DNA of 64,000 nucleotides from Planctomycetota bacterium (GTDB lineage Bacteria > Planctomycetota > UBA8742 > UBA2392). Positions within the stretch are counted from its first letter, which is position 1, and each line of letters starts with the position of its first letter. Below the pieces are notes generated by a model. The model saw only the letters and a list, made by a program, of their open reading frames with translations, was not told the origin of the DNA and searched no databases. Made by a program: the position numbers and the translations under genes. Positions 1-7,901 of this stretch are shown piece by piece. The DNA lies in the NCBI GenBank assembly GCA_020849795.1, contig JADZFR010000003.1, positions 1 through 64,000 on the forward strand. Direction: 5' to 3'.

Positions 1-1
1 A

Positions 2-226
2 CCCTTTGGCTACCGGCTGTCCAGCGACGGCAAGACGCTCGAACCGGAGCAGCAAGAGCAAGAGACGTTGCACGCCATCGTCACAATGCGACAACAAGGC
101 AAGTCGCTCAGAATCATCGCCGAAACCCTGAACAAGCAAGGCCGAAAGACCAAGCAAGGCCAGCCGTGGCAGCGCAGCAACCTTCGGAGTGTGCTGGCGA
201 CAGCCGCACGCAGGCAATGCGCATGA
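2..226 (+). CDS. Serine recombinase, C-terminal fragment (5' end outside window)
   Basis: The frame is open from the window edge and ends in TGA. The visible 74 residues begin PFGYRL and continue with a short linker rich in Glu and Gln, then a helix of the type IVTMRQQGKSLRIIAETLN, then GRKTKQGQPW and a final helix. This is the zinc-ribbon-less 'Recombinase' domain end of large serine recombinases or resolvase-invertases, where PYGYR and a helix-turn-helix pair precede 'G..W....V'. The catalytic N-terminal domain lies upstream of the window. The protein stops soon after the helix, so it is a short resolvase or a decayed one. It borders other mobile-element genes and probably belongs to the same or an adjacent element. 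Confidence 0.75.
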   Translation, partial: PFGYRLSSDGKTLEPEQQEQETLHAIVTMRQQGKSLRIIAETLNKQGRKTKQGQPWQRSNLRSVLATAARRQCA

Positions 227-243
227 CCCCAACTCGCAATGGA

Positions 244-276
244 CAGAACAAAGTATGTATGCCATACTTTGTTCTG
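244..276. repeat. Perfect 14-bp inverted repeat
   Basis: The arms CAGAACAAAGTATG (244-257) and CATACTTTGTTCTG (263-276) are exact reverse complements around a 5-nt centre. The repeat lies between the recombinase end and the small gene at 294. There is no T-tract, so an operator or recombinase binding site is more likely than a terminator. It is AT-richer than its surroundings. Confidence 0.75.
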
Positions 277-293
277 CCTTGCGGGGGTTGCCA

Positions 294-512
294 ATGACCG
301 AGCGACAGACTTCTACGCGCATCCTTGAGCCGCATTACTTGGCGTTGAAGGCCATCGCGGGGTTCAAGAACATGAACCTGGTGGACACCATCGGCCTTGC
401 CGTCGGCAAGCTGTGGTCCGAGACGTTTCCCGGAACAGCCATGCCGCAACCGTCGCCCGAGCGCAAGAGCCGCAAGACCTACAAGCCAAGGTCTGATAAG
501 CGCAGGAAGTAG
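294..512 (+). CDS. Small basic hypothetical protein
   Basis: This 72-residue protein starts with MTERQTSTRILEPHYLALKAIAG and ends in a strongly basic tail (KSRKTYKPRSDKRRK). The frame is open further upstream to 189, but that extension would run through the inverted repeat at 244-276, so the ATG at 294 is preferred. The middle looks like two short helices (HYLALKAIAGFKNMNLVDTIGLAVG), which could be a small DNA-binding fold, but no family is recognised. It is followed 11 nt later by the HGG-motif gene, probably in one transcript. Confidence 0.5.
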   Translation: MTERQTSTRILEPHYLALKAIAGFKNMNLVDTIGLAVGKLWSETFPGTAMPQPSPERKSRKTYKPRSDKRRK

Positions 513-523
513 GGAATGGCGCC

Positions 524-1027
524 ATGAAGTACGAACCTCATCCGGGCTGGTGGTCGTGGTGGGACACTGGCCCCTACCCGATGCACCGCAGCGACGGAAC
601 GCGTTGCCGGCACCGCATCAACTACGAGCGTATCCCCATCGTCGAGGAGTTCCGGGACATACCAGGCATTTTCTCCAACGACCCGGTTGTGCGCCTGAAG
701 GCCCGCAAAAAGCTCTGGCGACGCCTGCGCCATGGCTACTATGACCGGCACTACCTCAAGCACGTTCCTCCCCCGCCAACACAGTGGGACAAGCACGGCA
801 ACAAGGTCGAGGAACCCCAATCGCGCCCGCGCTGCCGAGCTCGCTGCAAGGACGGCCACCGCTGCCGCGCCCGCGCTGTTGTGAACAAGCACACCGGTAA
901 ACCATCCCGGCGCTGCAAGTGGCACGGCGGGCATTCAACTGGCCCGCGCACCGAAGCGGGTAAAGCCTTGTCGCTGGCGGCTTTAGCGCGAGGAAGACTG
1001 AAAAGGAGTGGTCGTGTTCCGATGTGA
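524..1027 (+). CDS. HGG-motif protein of mobile element
   Basis: A 167-residue protein. The N-terminal half is Trp/Tyr/Arg-rich with no recognised fold. The C-terminal 60 residues contain CRARCKDGHRC, a spacer, then RRCKWHGGHSTGPRTEAG. The HGG-x-STGPRT signature is known from small phage and mobile-element proteins of unknown role, and the four Cys and nearby His could bind zinc. The protein at 1493 repeats this C-terminal block. The start ATG follows the previous stop by 11 nt with a purine-rich stretch (AGGAAGTAGGGA) upstream. Function is unknown. Confidence 0.6.
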   Translation: MKYEPHPGWWSWWDTGPYPMHRSDGTRCRHRINYERIPIVEEFRDIPGIFSNDPVVRLKARKKLWRRLRHGYYDRHYLKHVPPPPTQWDKHGNKVEEPQSRPRCRARCKDGHRCRARAVVNKHTGKPSRRCKWHGGHSTGPRTEAGKALSLAALARGRLKRSGRVPM

Positions 1028-1234
1028 CAACATGCTCTCGTTCACAACGGGACTATCCGCTTTCAAAGTCGATGACAACAGACGGCGGGTTCTGAAACTG
1101 ATGCTATTCCGACGTAATTCGCGGGCCAAGGCTGCCCAGAGACGCATTCAAGACGACACAGCCGCCCATTGGAACATGCGCTGGTGTCAGCCAGTAACCA
1201 TCCGCCACCTAGCGAAGATCGAAGGAGTGAACCG
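1028..1234. other. Gap without convincing gene
   Basis: About 200 bases between two small genes. An open frame passes through, but it overlaps the better-supported helix-turn-helix gene and has no recognisable protein features. A clear GAAGGAG ribosome binding site at 1221-1227 serves the gene at 1235. Confidence 0.4.
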
Positions 1235-1486
1235 ATGTTCATCGCAACTTACGCACGAAGACACCTTGTGAACGCCTGGAGGCGCGAGCCCAACCTGCTC
1301 GAGATTCACGAGGCTGCCAAGCTGGCCCACGTCTCCGAGAAGTCCATCATGCGCTGGCTGGCTTGTGGCTCATTGGCGGGCGTGGACAAGGGCTTCAGGG
1401 GCGCGTTGGTCCCCAAAGCCAGCCTGATCGACTTCATGTGCGGCGAAGGGCCGGAAGACGCCGGCGACCCGTACGAGGAAGAGTAG
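1235..1486 (+). CDS. Excisionase/MerR-like helix-turn-helix protein
   Basis: An 83-residue protein. The core EIHEAAKLAHVSEKSIMRWLACGSL followed by a wing and VPKASLIDFM is the arrangement of helix-turn-helix 17 (excisionase-like) proteins, in which a short winged helix binds DNA. Such proteins direct excision or control early genes in integrated elements. The ATG at 1235 is set by GAAGGAG 8 nt upstream. The C-terminus is acidic (EDAGDPYEEE). The gene ends 6 nt before the next HGG protein. Confidence 0.6.
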   Translation: MFIATYARRHLVNAWRREPNLLEIHEAAKLAHVSEKSIMRWLACGSLAGVDKGFRGALVPKASLIDFMCGEGPEDAGDPYEEE

Positions 1487-1492
1487 CCAGCC

Positions 1493-1753
1493 ATGCCAAG
1501 CCGCACACCAATCCCCAAACGCGACCGCCCACAATGCGGTGCCCGCTGTCGCGACGGGCATGCCTGCCGCGCCAGGATTGCCCTGAACCCTAACACCGGC
1601 AAGCTGAGCACGCGCTGCCGCATGCACGGCGGCTGGAGCACCGGTCCAAAGTCCCCCGAAACGCGCGCCAAGGTCGCCCGAAACCTGCCCGCATTGCGCG
1701 TCCGGTCATACTCCCCGCAGTCCTTTTCAGGCAGGAATCCCCAAAGCCCATGA
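1493..1753 (+). CDS. Second HGG-motif protein (short paralogue)
   Basis: This 86-residue protein matches the C-terminal half of the product at 524-1027: CGARCRDGHACRARIA, NTGKLSTRC, then MHGGWSTGPKSPETRAK. The four Cys and the HGGxSTGP block are conserved between the two copies, while the N-terminal Trp-rich part is absent. It probably arose by duplication of the motif domain within the element. The GC-rich 3' end (GCGCGCGCCCGCGCGC, near 1756) is not gene-like. Role unknown; a structural zinc site is inference. Confidence 0.6.
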   Translation: MPSRTPIPKRDRPQCGARCRDGHACRARIALNPNTGKLSTRCRMHGGWSTGPKSPETRAKVARNLPALRVRSYSPQSFSGRNPQSP

Positions 1754-1903
1754 CGCGCGCGCCCGCGCGCACGTGTGATCAGTTTGCCCTGCTTACACGC
1801 GTTGGTCCTTGCATTCGCGCCCCGCGGCTGCCGCCGGCGAGGATGCGAGTCCACTGCAATCTACTCCACACTCTGCAAACAGTTGAGTGGTGCCGGGAAT
1901 CCA

Positions 1904-1909
1904 TACAAT
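1904..1909 (+). promoter_or_regulatory. Candidate -10 element (TACAAT), leaderless start
   Basis: TACAAT lies 7 nt before the ATG at 1917, with no Shine-Dalgarno sequence. It fits the pattern seen at other genes of this window. No clear -35 is seen. Confidence 0.4.
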
Positions 1910-1916
1910 GGACACC

Positions 1917-3356
1917 ATGAGCGACGCGCTGCAGATGCTTCAAGGCTTTCGGGACGCGACGACTTCGCAACCTTGGCCTGTGCCGGGGGCGGACTTGGGC
2001 ATCGTGGCGTACGGTGCATGGTTGCACCACGCGGCGGACTTCTGGAAAGAGTCGGGCGAGGGAATCCAGAAGAAATTTGCAACAGACCGGAAGCGGATCG
2101 AGCGGCTCACGGCGAAAGGGTTGCAGGAACTTCGGGTTGCGGTTCAGTTGCACGGTGAGGAGTGCGTCAAAGCAATTGAGTCCCAAGCCAAGCAGAGCAA
2201 GTCGGAAGCTGCAAGGCTGAGGGCCGAAGCACTGGCAGCTGAACAAGCACACCGCCATTGGATGGAGACCGATGCGGACCGAGAAACGCGATGGGCGGAC
2301 GACCTTGAACATGCGCGAGGGTGGAGTGAGCATCACACTCAAGCCTGGTTGCAAGCAATCGACAATGCACTGTCAGCGCCGCTCGATTCACCGCTCATAG
2401 CGTTTGGCCTGCCGCCAGGCGGAGAAGAGATACCGGAGTGTTCGTGGCACGGCGTGTTCCACGAGTGCCAACAGGAATACCCCGGCAACTCAGGGCCAAA
2501 CAAATTCAAAGTGACGCCGTCAGCCGATGAGAAAAGGCCAAACGCGAGTTTCACCGACTATGGCCTCGCGGCGCAAACACTAGCTCGCTGCGACGTGCCA
2601 GGGCTCGCGGCTCCCCCCAGCTACCTCGCTGCGCTACGCGAGCAAGGCAAGTCTCCATGGATGGCGGCTCGCGTCATCGGCGAGATTCTTTGCGAGTCCT
2701 TAGCCTCGCCCGTCAACGAGTTTCTCGATACTCGTCCTGCAGGATCGGACCAGCTTACTGAGTGGTGGTGGTTCTCGGTCATGCCGCAGATTCACGCATG
2801 GTATGCAAGGCATCAACCCGCAGGTCGCCGCCAGAAGGTGCTGCACCTCTGGGAAATGCGCGTCGAGGTAAGCGACAGCGGGAAGACGTCCCACGTTCAC
2901 CACGAGGAGTTGCTCGGAACGGGGCTGTCCTTCTCCAAGTGGCTCGCCAACCGAAAAGCAGGCCGTACGCTTTCTTCCCAACAAGCCGAAGCTATTGCGC
3001 TGTCCATCGGTGCGCTACTTGACTCGTTGTGCCACCATGCTGCCAGCCTGCGGATAAAGATCGAGCCTGAGCCAGGTCGAACCGGTGCTCTTGTAACATG
3101 GTATGGGATCAAGGCGTATGCGCGCCCGGCACTCGTTGACCTGCTGTCACGGGCGGGGTCACAACATCGAATAGCGGGGTGCCGGATCGCCGACCGCAAG
3201 GAACTGGACGAACTGTTTCCCGGCATCGGCGAATACCTTCCAACGGAAGATGGCACCACCGGCAAGGGCCAAAACAGCCACGTACAGGCGACTTTCGTTT
3301 CGCTCCTCGTAGGGATGGTAGATGATCTCCGGCCATTGGAAGTCGATCTGAAGTAA
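1917..3356 (+). CDS. Large hypothetical cargo protein of the mobile element
   Basis: A 479-residue protein with no family recognised. Residues about 45-140 are charged, Ala/Glu/Lys-rich and heptad-like (a likely coiled coil). The rest is a mixed globular sequence with Trp-rich patches (LTEWWWFSVMPQIHAWYARH). There is no signal peptide or membrane segment, so it is probably cytoplasmic. The start at 1917 is chosen because TACAAT sits 7 nt upstream; in-frame ATG 1908 and GTG 1887 are alternatives. It lies between excisionase-like genes and the replication gene, the position where integrative elements carry accessory (often defence) genes. That role is only inferred from position. Confidence 0.6.
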   Translation: MSDALQMLQGFRDATTSQPWPVPGADLGIVAYGAWLHHAADFWKESGEGIQKKFATDRKRIERLTAKGLQELRVAVQLHGEECVKAIESQAKQSKSEAARLRAEALAAEQAHRHWMETDADRETRWADDLEHARGWSEHHTQAWLQAIDNALSAPLDSPLIAFGLPPGGEEIPECSWHGVFHECQQEYPGNSGPNKFKVTPSADEKRPNASFTDYGLAAQTLARCDVPGLAAPPSYLAALREQGKSPWMAARVIGEILCESLASPVNEFLDTRPAGSDQLTEWWWFSVMPQIHAWYARHQPAGRRQKVLHLWEMRVEVSDSGKTSHVHHEELLGTGLSFSKWLANRKAGRTLSSQQAEAIALSIGALLDSLCHHAASLRIKIEPEPGRTGALVTWYGIKAYARPALVDLLSRAGSQHRIAGCRIADRKELDELFPGIGEYLPTEDGTTGKGQNSHVQATFVSLLVGMVDDLRPLEVDLK

Positions 3357-3532
3357 CGGGACCAGCCGCCAAGTCGCTTGGAAGTCGCCCTACAAGCGAA
3401 CTTCGAGCCATTTCCCGCCCGCCAAGTGATTCACCGATTTGCAGTCAATGCGAAGTGCCGCGCGATGCGTGATGTGGTTCCATTCCGGTGTACGCCCAAA
3501 TTGTGCGGGCGACAACGAGGGAGTGTGGAACC

Positions 3533-3790
3533 ATGTCAAAGAACCAAAGAGCAGCCCTCGCCAGTGCCAGCCTGTTGCGCGACGTTGATCTGGCCTACCG
3601 GTTCAGCTGCAGCCGCAGTTTCGTGTGGAAACTGCACTCACAGGGCAAGTTGCCAGCGCCTATTCGACTCGGACGCACTTGTCGATGGCGGGTAGCTGAC
3701 CTCGATGCATGGGAAGCCGCTGGCTGCCCGTCTCGCGACAGCGCAGCGTATCAGCTTGCCATGGGCAAGGGGGGCAGCCGTGAGCATTGA
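3533..3790 (+). CDS. AlpA-like helix-turn-helix regulator/excisionase
   Basis: An 85-residue protein. LLRDVDLAYRFSCSRSFVWKLHSQGKLPAPIRLGRTCRWRVADLDAWEAAG has the full AlpA/helix-turn-helix-17 layout: a recognition helix, then 'G.lP.PirlG...rW...dldaW'. AlpA-type proteins activate integrase expression or drive excision in prophages and integrative elements. The ATG at 3533 has GAGGGAG about 10 nt upstream. Its stop overlaps the GTG start of the downstream primase gene by 11 nt, indicating a common transcript and translational coupling. Confidence 0.8.
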   Translation: MSKNQRAALASASLLRDVDLAYRFSCSRSFVWKLHSQGKLPAPIRLGRTCRWRVADLDAWEAAGCPSRDSAAYQLAMGKGGSREH

Positions 3791-6281
3791 AAAAGGCGCG
3801 GTTGCCGCCGCGCCCGAACCCGAAGACCGTGGTGACCTTCACGAGTCAATGGCGAGCGTACCACGCTCACCGCTTGCCGGCAACAGAATGTTGGTTGCTG
3901 CCTTGGCCTATGCTGCCCGGGGCTGGCACGTGTTTCCCGTGTTTGGCGATGCCAACGACCCACGCGACAAGTCGCCCGTCGGTAAGAAGTGCAAGGCGCC
4001 GATTGGAGCGCTCGTGCGGCATGGGTTGAATGACGCCACCGTTGACCCCGACGTGATTCGCCGGTGGTGGACTGCCGAACCTGGCGCGAACATTGGCGTC
4101 GCGTGCGGCCCGTCCGGGCTCTGCATCGGCGACGTGGACAGTGCGGCAGGGGAACTTGCGGTCAAGCACTCCGGGGGCTTTCCCAAAACCCTGGAAGCCC
4201 GCACCGGCAAAGGGCGGCACGTCTACATGCGTGGAGCTGCTACCAGCGTCAACGGTGTGCTCGACGGTGTAGATCGCAAAAGCAAGGGCGGGTACGTGGT
4301 TGCGCCGCCATCGGTGCATGAGTCGGGCCGGGTTTATGAATGGAGTACCCCCGATGCAGCCATTGCCGAAGCGCCAGACTGGTTTCTCAAAGCTGGCCGC
4401 AAACAAAAGACGAAATCCGCGAAGGCCAACGTTGATACGTCCAGTGAATCCATCGAAGAAGGCAGCCGCAATGACTTCTTGAGCCGCAAGGCATTCGCCA
4501 TGCGCAAGGCTGGGATAGCGCCCGAAGACCTCGTTAGACCGCTGATGGAACTGAACCAGAAGTGCAAGCCGCCCCTCGACCAGCAAGAAGTCGAAGCAAT
4601 CGCGCGAGGCAAGGCGAACGTTGAACCAGGCGAAAAGGTCTCCAAGCAGGCCGACATGCTGGTCAGGCTTGCGGCCGACATTGAACTGTTCCACGACCGC
4701 GAAGGTACGGCATACGCTTCGTTCATGCGCGACATTGTACGCGAAACAAGGCGACTGCGGTCAAAGGCATTCAAGGCTTGGCTAACCTGGCGCGCTCACA
4801 CCGAAGGAATGACCGTACCAAACAGCAGTGCAATGAATGATGCGCTCGGTGCCCTCGAAGGTCGTGCGCTGTATGAAGGCCCCGAACTGCCTGTGTTCAA
4901 CCGTGTGGCTCGCGTCGGCAATCGTGTCTACCTGGACATCGGTGATGAAAACTGGAGCGTCATCGTGGTGGAAACTGATGGTTGGAGACTCTGTGCCAAC
5001 CCGCCCGTCCGGTTCATTCGTGGTGGGAACTCGCGCCCTCTACGCATGCCCGTCAAGGGCGGAGGCGTCACCGAACTTCGCGCCCTGCTAAATGTTGCTG
5101 ATGATCGGAGCTTCGCGTTCATCGTGGCATGGATGGTTTTTGCACTGGCGGGACAGGGTCCATTCCCGGTGCTGAACCTCAACGGTCCGCAAGGCAGCGC
5201 AAAGACGACCGCCGCCGAGTGCATTCGCCTGCTGATTGATCCCGCGAAGGCGCTGGTCCGCAGCTTGCCCCGGTCCGTAGATGATCTTCTGACCGCCGCG
5301 ACGCACTCGCTCGTTTTGAGCTTGGATAACGTCTCCAAGATGCCGGTCTGGCTCTCTGATGAGATTTGCCGTATTGCCACGGGCTCGGGGTCGGCGAAGC
5401 GGGCGCTGTACACGGACGACGACGAGCACGTTTCCGAAGTATGTCGACCGGTGCTGCTGAACGGGATCGGGCAGTACGTCAACCGTGGCGACCTGGTTGA
5501 CCGACTGCTTGACGTTGCGCTGGTGAAGATCGACGAGCGCAGTTTCAAGCCCAAGGCTGTCCTCGATGCCACATTCAAACTGGCCGCCCCACGCATCCTG
5601 GGTGCGCTCCTGGATGCCGTCTCATGTGGCTTGAAGCATCTTGACGCCACACAGGTTCAAGCCCCAAGGATGGCTGACTTTGCACGGTTCATCGAAGCCG
5701 CAAGCCCGGCATTAGGTTGGAAGCCCGGTTGGTTTCTGGACCAGTACGCTACGGCGCGTGAAGAACAGCGCGCCGACCTGCTTGATAACTCGGAACTTGG
5801 CAAGGCTGTGGTGGCGCTCGTGCCGTTCCGGGGTACGGCAAGCGAACTGCGCAATCTACTGGTCAAACCTTGGGATGAGCGGAAACCGCAGCCCTCGTGG
5901 ATGCCAAAATCCGCAACGCTGCTGTCGACCGAGCTTGACCGGCTGCTGCCGCTGCTGGCATCGGCCGGGGTCTCATTGCGCCGCCCCCCGCGCACAGGCA
6001 AGAAGCGGATCCTGGAGCTGGCGCAGCGAGATTGCCCCCGTGAACCTGCGTCACCTGCGTCACGCGCGTCACAACCCGCGTCGGGCATGGCTTCAACCGG
6101 TGACGCTGCGAGTGACGCGAACAAACGTAATGCGTCACCGCGCGACCAGGCTGCGCGCAGCCCCTCTGACGCAGGTGACGCGAGTGACGCTGCAAAACCG
6201 CCAAAGTCCTTGCCAGACTTTAACCTGACGCCGGAGCAGTATTGGGGCAAGCCGCGCAAGGAAGCTAGCGATCCGCCCTAA
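3780..6281 (+). CDS. Bifunctional primase/polymerase with C-terminal ATPase (mobile-element replication protein)
   Basis: An 833-residue protein. Residues about 37-210 form a PrimPol domain: AYAARGWHVFPVF, the acidic DVD motif near 118 (CIGDVDS), GKGRHVYM and GGYVVAPPSVH. A PriCT-like helical domain follows (RNDFLSRKAFAMRKAG to VEAIARGKAN). A P-loop at about 468-477 (GPQGSAKTT) with LVLSLDNVSKMP marks a helicase-like ATPase. The 60-residue tail before the end is Ala/Ser/Asp-rich. The GTG at 3780 overlaps the upstream stop and has a purine-rich site before it; ATG 3849 is the alternative. Such proteins prime and unwind DNA for plasmids, satellites and integrative elements. The 3' end carries repeated GCGTCAC heptamers. 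Confidence 0.8.
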   Translation: MSIEKGAVAAAPEPEDRGDLHESMASVPRSPLAGNRMLVAALAYAARGWHVFPVFGDANDPRDKSPVGKKCKAPIGALVRHGLNDATVDPDVIRRWWTAEPGANIGVACGPSGLCIGDVDSAAGELAVKHSGGFPKTLEARTGKGRHVYMRGAATSVNGVLDGVDRKSKGGYVVAPPSVHESGRVYEWSTPDAAIAEAPDWFLKAGRKQKTKSAKANVDTSSESIEEGSRNDFLSRKAFAMRKAGIAPEDLVRPLMELNQKCKPPLDQQEVEAIARGKANVEPGEKVSKQADMLVRLAADIELFHDREGTAYASFMRDIVRETRRLRSKAFKAWLTWRAHTEGMTVPNSSAMNDALGALEGRALYEGPELPVFNRVARVGNRVYLDIGDENWSVIVVETDGWRLCANPPVRFIRGGNSRPLRMPVKGGGVTELRALLNVADDRSFAFIVAWMVFALAGQGPFPVLNLNGPQGSAKTTAAECIRLLIDPAKALVRSLPRSVDDLLTAATHSLVLSLDNVSKMPVWLSDEICRIATGSGSAKRALYTDDDEHVSEVCRPVLLNGIGQYVNRGDLVDRLLDVALVKIDERSFKPKAVLDATFKLAAPRILGALLDAVSCGLKHLDATQVQAPRMADFARFIEAASPALGWKPGWFLDQYATAREEQRADLLDNSELGKAVVALVPFRGTASELRNLLVKPWDERKPQPSWMPKSATLLSTELDRLLPLLASAGVSLRRPPRTGKKRILELAQRDCPREPASPASRASQPASGMASTGDAASDANKRNASPRDQAARSPSDAGDASDAAKPPKSLPDFNLTPEQYWGKPRKEASDPP
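6048..6190. repeat. Iteron-like cluster of GCGTCAC/GTGACGC heptamers
   Basis: Eight exact copies lie within 143 bases. GCGTCAC occurs at 6048, 6057, 6066 and 6132, and its complement GTGACGC at 6100, 6112, 6175 and 6184. Several are 9 nt apart. They are inside the low-complexity tail of the replication gene, and the two orientations encode different residues (Ala-Ser versus Ser-Asp-Ala), so codon repetition alone does not explain them easily. They could be binding sites of an origin. Confidence 0.5.
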
Positions 6282-6414
6282 CCCGCTCCCTTGGCTAGCT
6301 GTCAGACTGTTGACCCGTCAAGATTCTTTGCCGTTCTACTTTGCACTTCGCCGTTTCATGGGGTACTTTCCTGACCATTCCGCACGTCTTTGCACCGGAC
6401 AAGAGGAATCACCA

Positions 6415-7632
6415 ATGGGCGTCTTCCGTGTCACGTTCACCAAAGGCGGCCGCAAGCAGCGGTCCGGCAAGTTCTACATCGACTTCAAGGATGCCGCCGG
6501 CATCCGCCGCCGTGTGCCTGCCTACAAGGGCGAGCGGGAGTCACAGGAATTGGAGCGGACCATCGAAAAGCTGGTCGCATGCAAGTGCAACAACGCGCTG
6601 CCCGGTGCTGATCTCGTTCGCAGCATCGAGTCAATGCCGGCCAAGGTGCGGGACAGGCTGACGCTGTTCGGTGTGCTCGACAAGCGCAGACAGCATGCCG
6701 CGAAGGCGATTGCCGACCACCTGGACGACTACAAGGCCGAGTTGATTGCCAAGGGAGCATCCGGGAACTGGGCCAACCTCAAGTACACGCGCACGCTGGC
6801 CGTGCTTATGGAGGCCGGCTGCAAGTCCCTGTCCGCGTTCAACGAGGGCGACGTGCTACTTGCGGCTGACCGACTTCGGCAGTCCCGACAGCTCAGCGAC
6901 GCCACATACAACCACCACCTTTCCGCCTGCAAGCAGTTCTCGAAGTGGCTGGTGCGCAGCAAGCGTATGGACGCCGACCCGCTGTTGGGCATGAAGGGAC
7001 GCAACGCCAAAGCCAATCGCGTTCACCAGCGCCGCGCCTTGACGCCCGAAGAATGCCGGGCGCTGCTTGGCAGCACGGAGGCGCGCGGGGACAATTACGG
7101 GATGACCGGGCCGGGGCGTGCGTTGCTGTATCGTCTCGCACTGGAAACGGGGCTGCGTGCCAACGAACTCCGCACGTTGACCCGAAGTGCCTTCCAGCTC
7201 GTCGGCAAGCAACCCAGCGTCACTGTAGCGGCCAGGCACGCAAAGAACCGCAAGGCGGCAACCTTGCCTTTGCGCCCGGTAATGGCGAGCCTGCTGGCGT
7301 CTCACGTCGCTAATATGCTACCGAGCGCCCCGGTATTCCCTGCAATGCCACAATCGAATCACACGGCCGAAATGCTGAAGGCGGACCTTGCGGCTGCTGG
7401 TATCAAGTACGAAGTCGAAGGCCAATTCGCTGACTTCCACGCCCTGCGGCACACCTTCATTACAAACCTTGCCCGCGCTGGCGTCATGCCGAACGTCGCG
7501 AAGGAACTGGCGCGGCATTCCACGATCACGCTGACGATGGACTACTACACGCACACAAGCCTCGGGGACCACGCTGCCGCCGCTGCGAAGCTGCCCGATC
7601 TCGACGCGGGGACGCTGGCAGAGACCGCGTAG
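6415..7632 (+). CDS. Tyrosine recombinase/integrase
   Basis: A 405-residue phage-type integrase that cuts and joins DNA through a 3'-phosphotyrosine. An N-terminal arm (GKFYIDFKDAAGIRRRVPAYKG) is followed by a SAM-like core-binding domain (about 95-210) and a catalytic domain. Catalytic residues seen are Arg248 (ETGLRANEL), a Lys in HAKNRK, His342 and Arg345 (FHALRHTF), the later His of LARHST, and Tyr378 (MDYYTH). The set is complete, so it should be active. The ATG at 6415 has AGAGGA upstream. Its place as the last gene before host genes marks the element's right boundary. Confidence 0.9.
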   Translation: MGVFRVTFTKGGRKQRSGKFYIDFKDAAGIRRRVPAYKGERESQELERTIEKLVACKCNNALPGADLVRSIESMPAKVRDRLTLFGVLDKRRQHAAKAIADHLDDYKAELIAKGASGNWANLKYTRTLAVLMEAGCKSLSAFNEGDVLLAADRLRQSRQLSDATYNHHLSACKQFSKWLVRSKRMDADPLLGMKGRNAKANRVHQRRALTPEECRALLGSTEARGDNYGMTGPGRALLYRLALETGLRANELRTLTRSAFQLVGKQPSVTVAARHAKNRKAATLPLRPVMASLLASHVANMLPSAPVFPAMPQSNHTAEMLKADLAAAGIKYEVEGQFADFHALRHTFITNLARAGVMPNVAKELARHSTITLTMDYYTHTSLGDHAAAAAKLPDLDAGTLAETA

Positions 7633-7887
7633 CTTGCATACGGGCTTGCAGTCAACGTGCAGTCAGCCAAGGAATCCCAAAGACACCCAACGACGCCAAA
7701 CCCGCACCACGAAGCCTTTCACCCACATTCCAAGCGGCCCATCGACGGCCTCTAAACCCGCCCCTCATTCATGGATAGCGCTGACGTTGCGGGCTTCGCA
7801 GGTGATCGGGGAGTCACCTGGCGTCTCATTCCATATGCCCAAGCGCGAAATGACGCGCATGGGTCGGCTGAGTGTCGACGGCCGTGT
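7633..7887. other. Non-coding stretch after integrase; likely contains element end
   Basis: About 255 bases with no convincing gene. The attachment site of the element should lie here, but no tRNA gene is visible and the matching left copy would be outside the window, so no repeat can be named. Confidence 0.4.
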
Positions 7888-7893
7888 TACACT
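7888..7893 (+). promoter_or_regulatory. Candidate -10 element (TACACT) of imuA operon
   Basis: TACACT lies 8 nt before the imuA ATG, with no ribosome binding site between. No canonical LexA box was recognised nearby. Confidence 0.35.
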
Positions 7894-7901
7894 GTTGGGC
7901 C

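Noticed and set aside
1008..1271. Open frame of 87 codons on the plus strand.
   Set aside because: It overlaps the helix-turn-helix gene at 1235, which has a clear ribosome binding site and family match, and its product has no recognisable features.
7633..7887. Looked for a tRNA gene or tmRNA as integration site next to the integrase.
   Set aside because: No cloverleaf, T-loop sequence or CCA end was found on either strand.
7633..7901. Looked for a LexA box before imuA.
   Set aside because: Neither CTGT-N8-ACAG, GAAC-N4-GTTC nor GTTC-N7-GTTC was seen.
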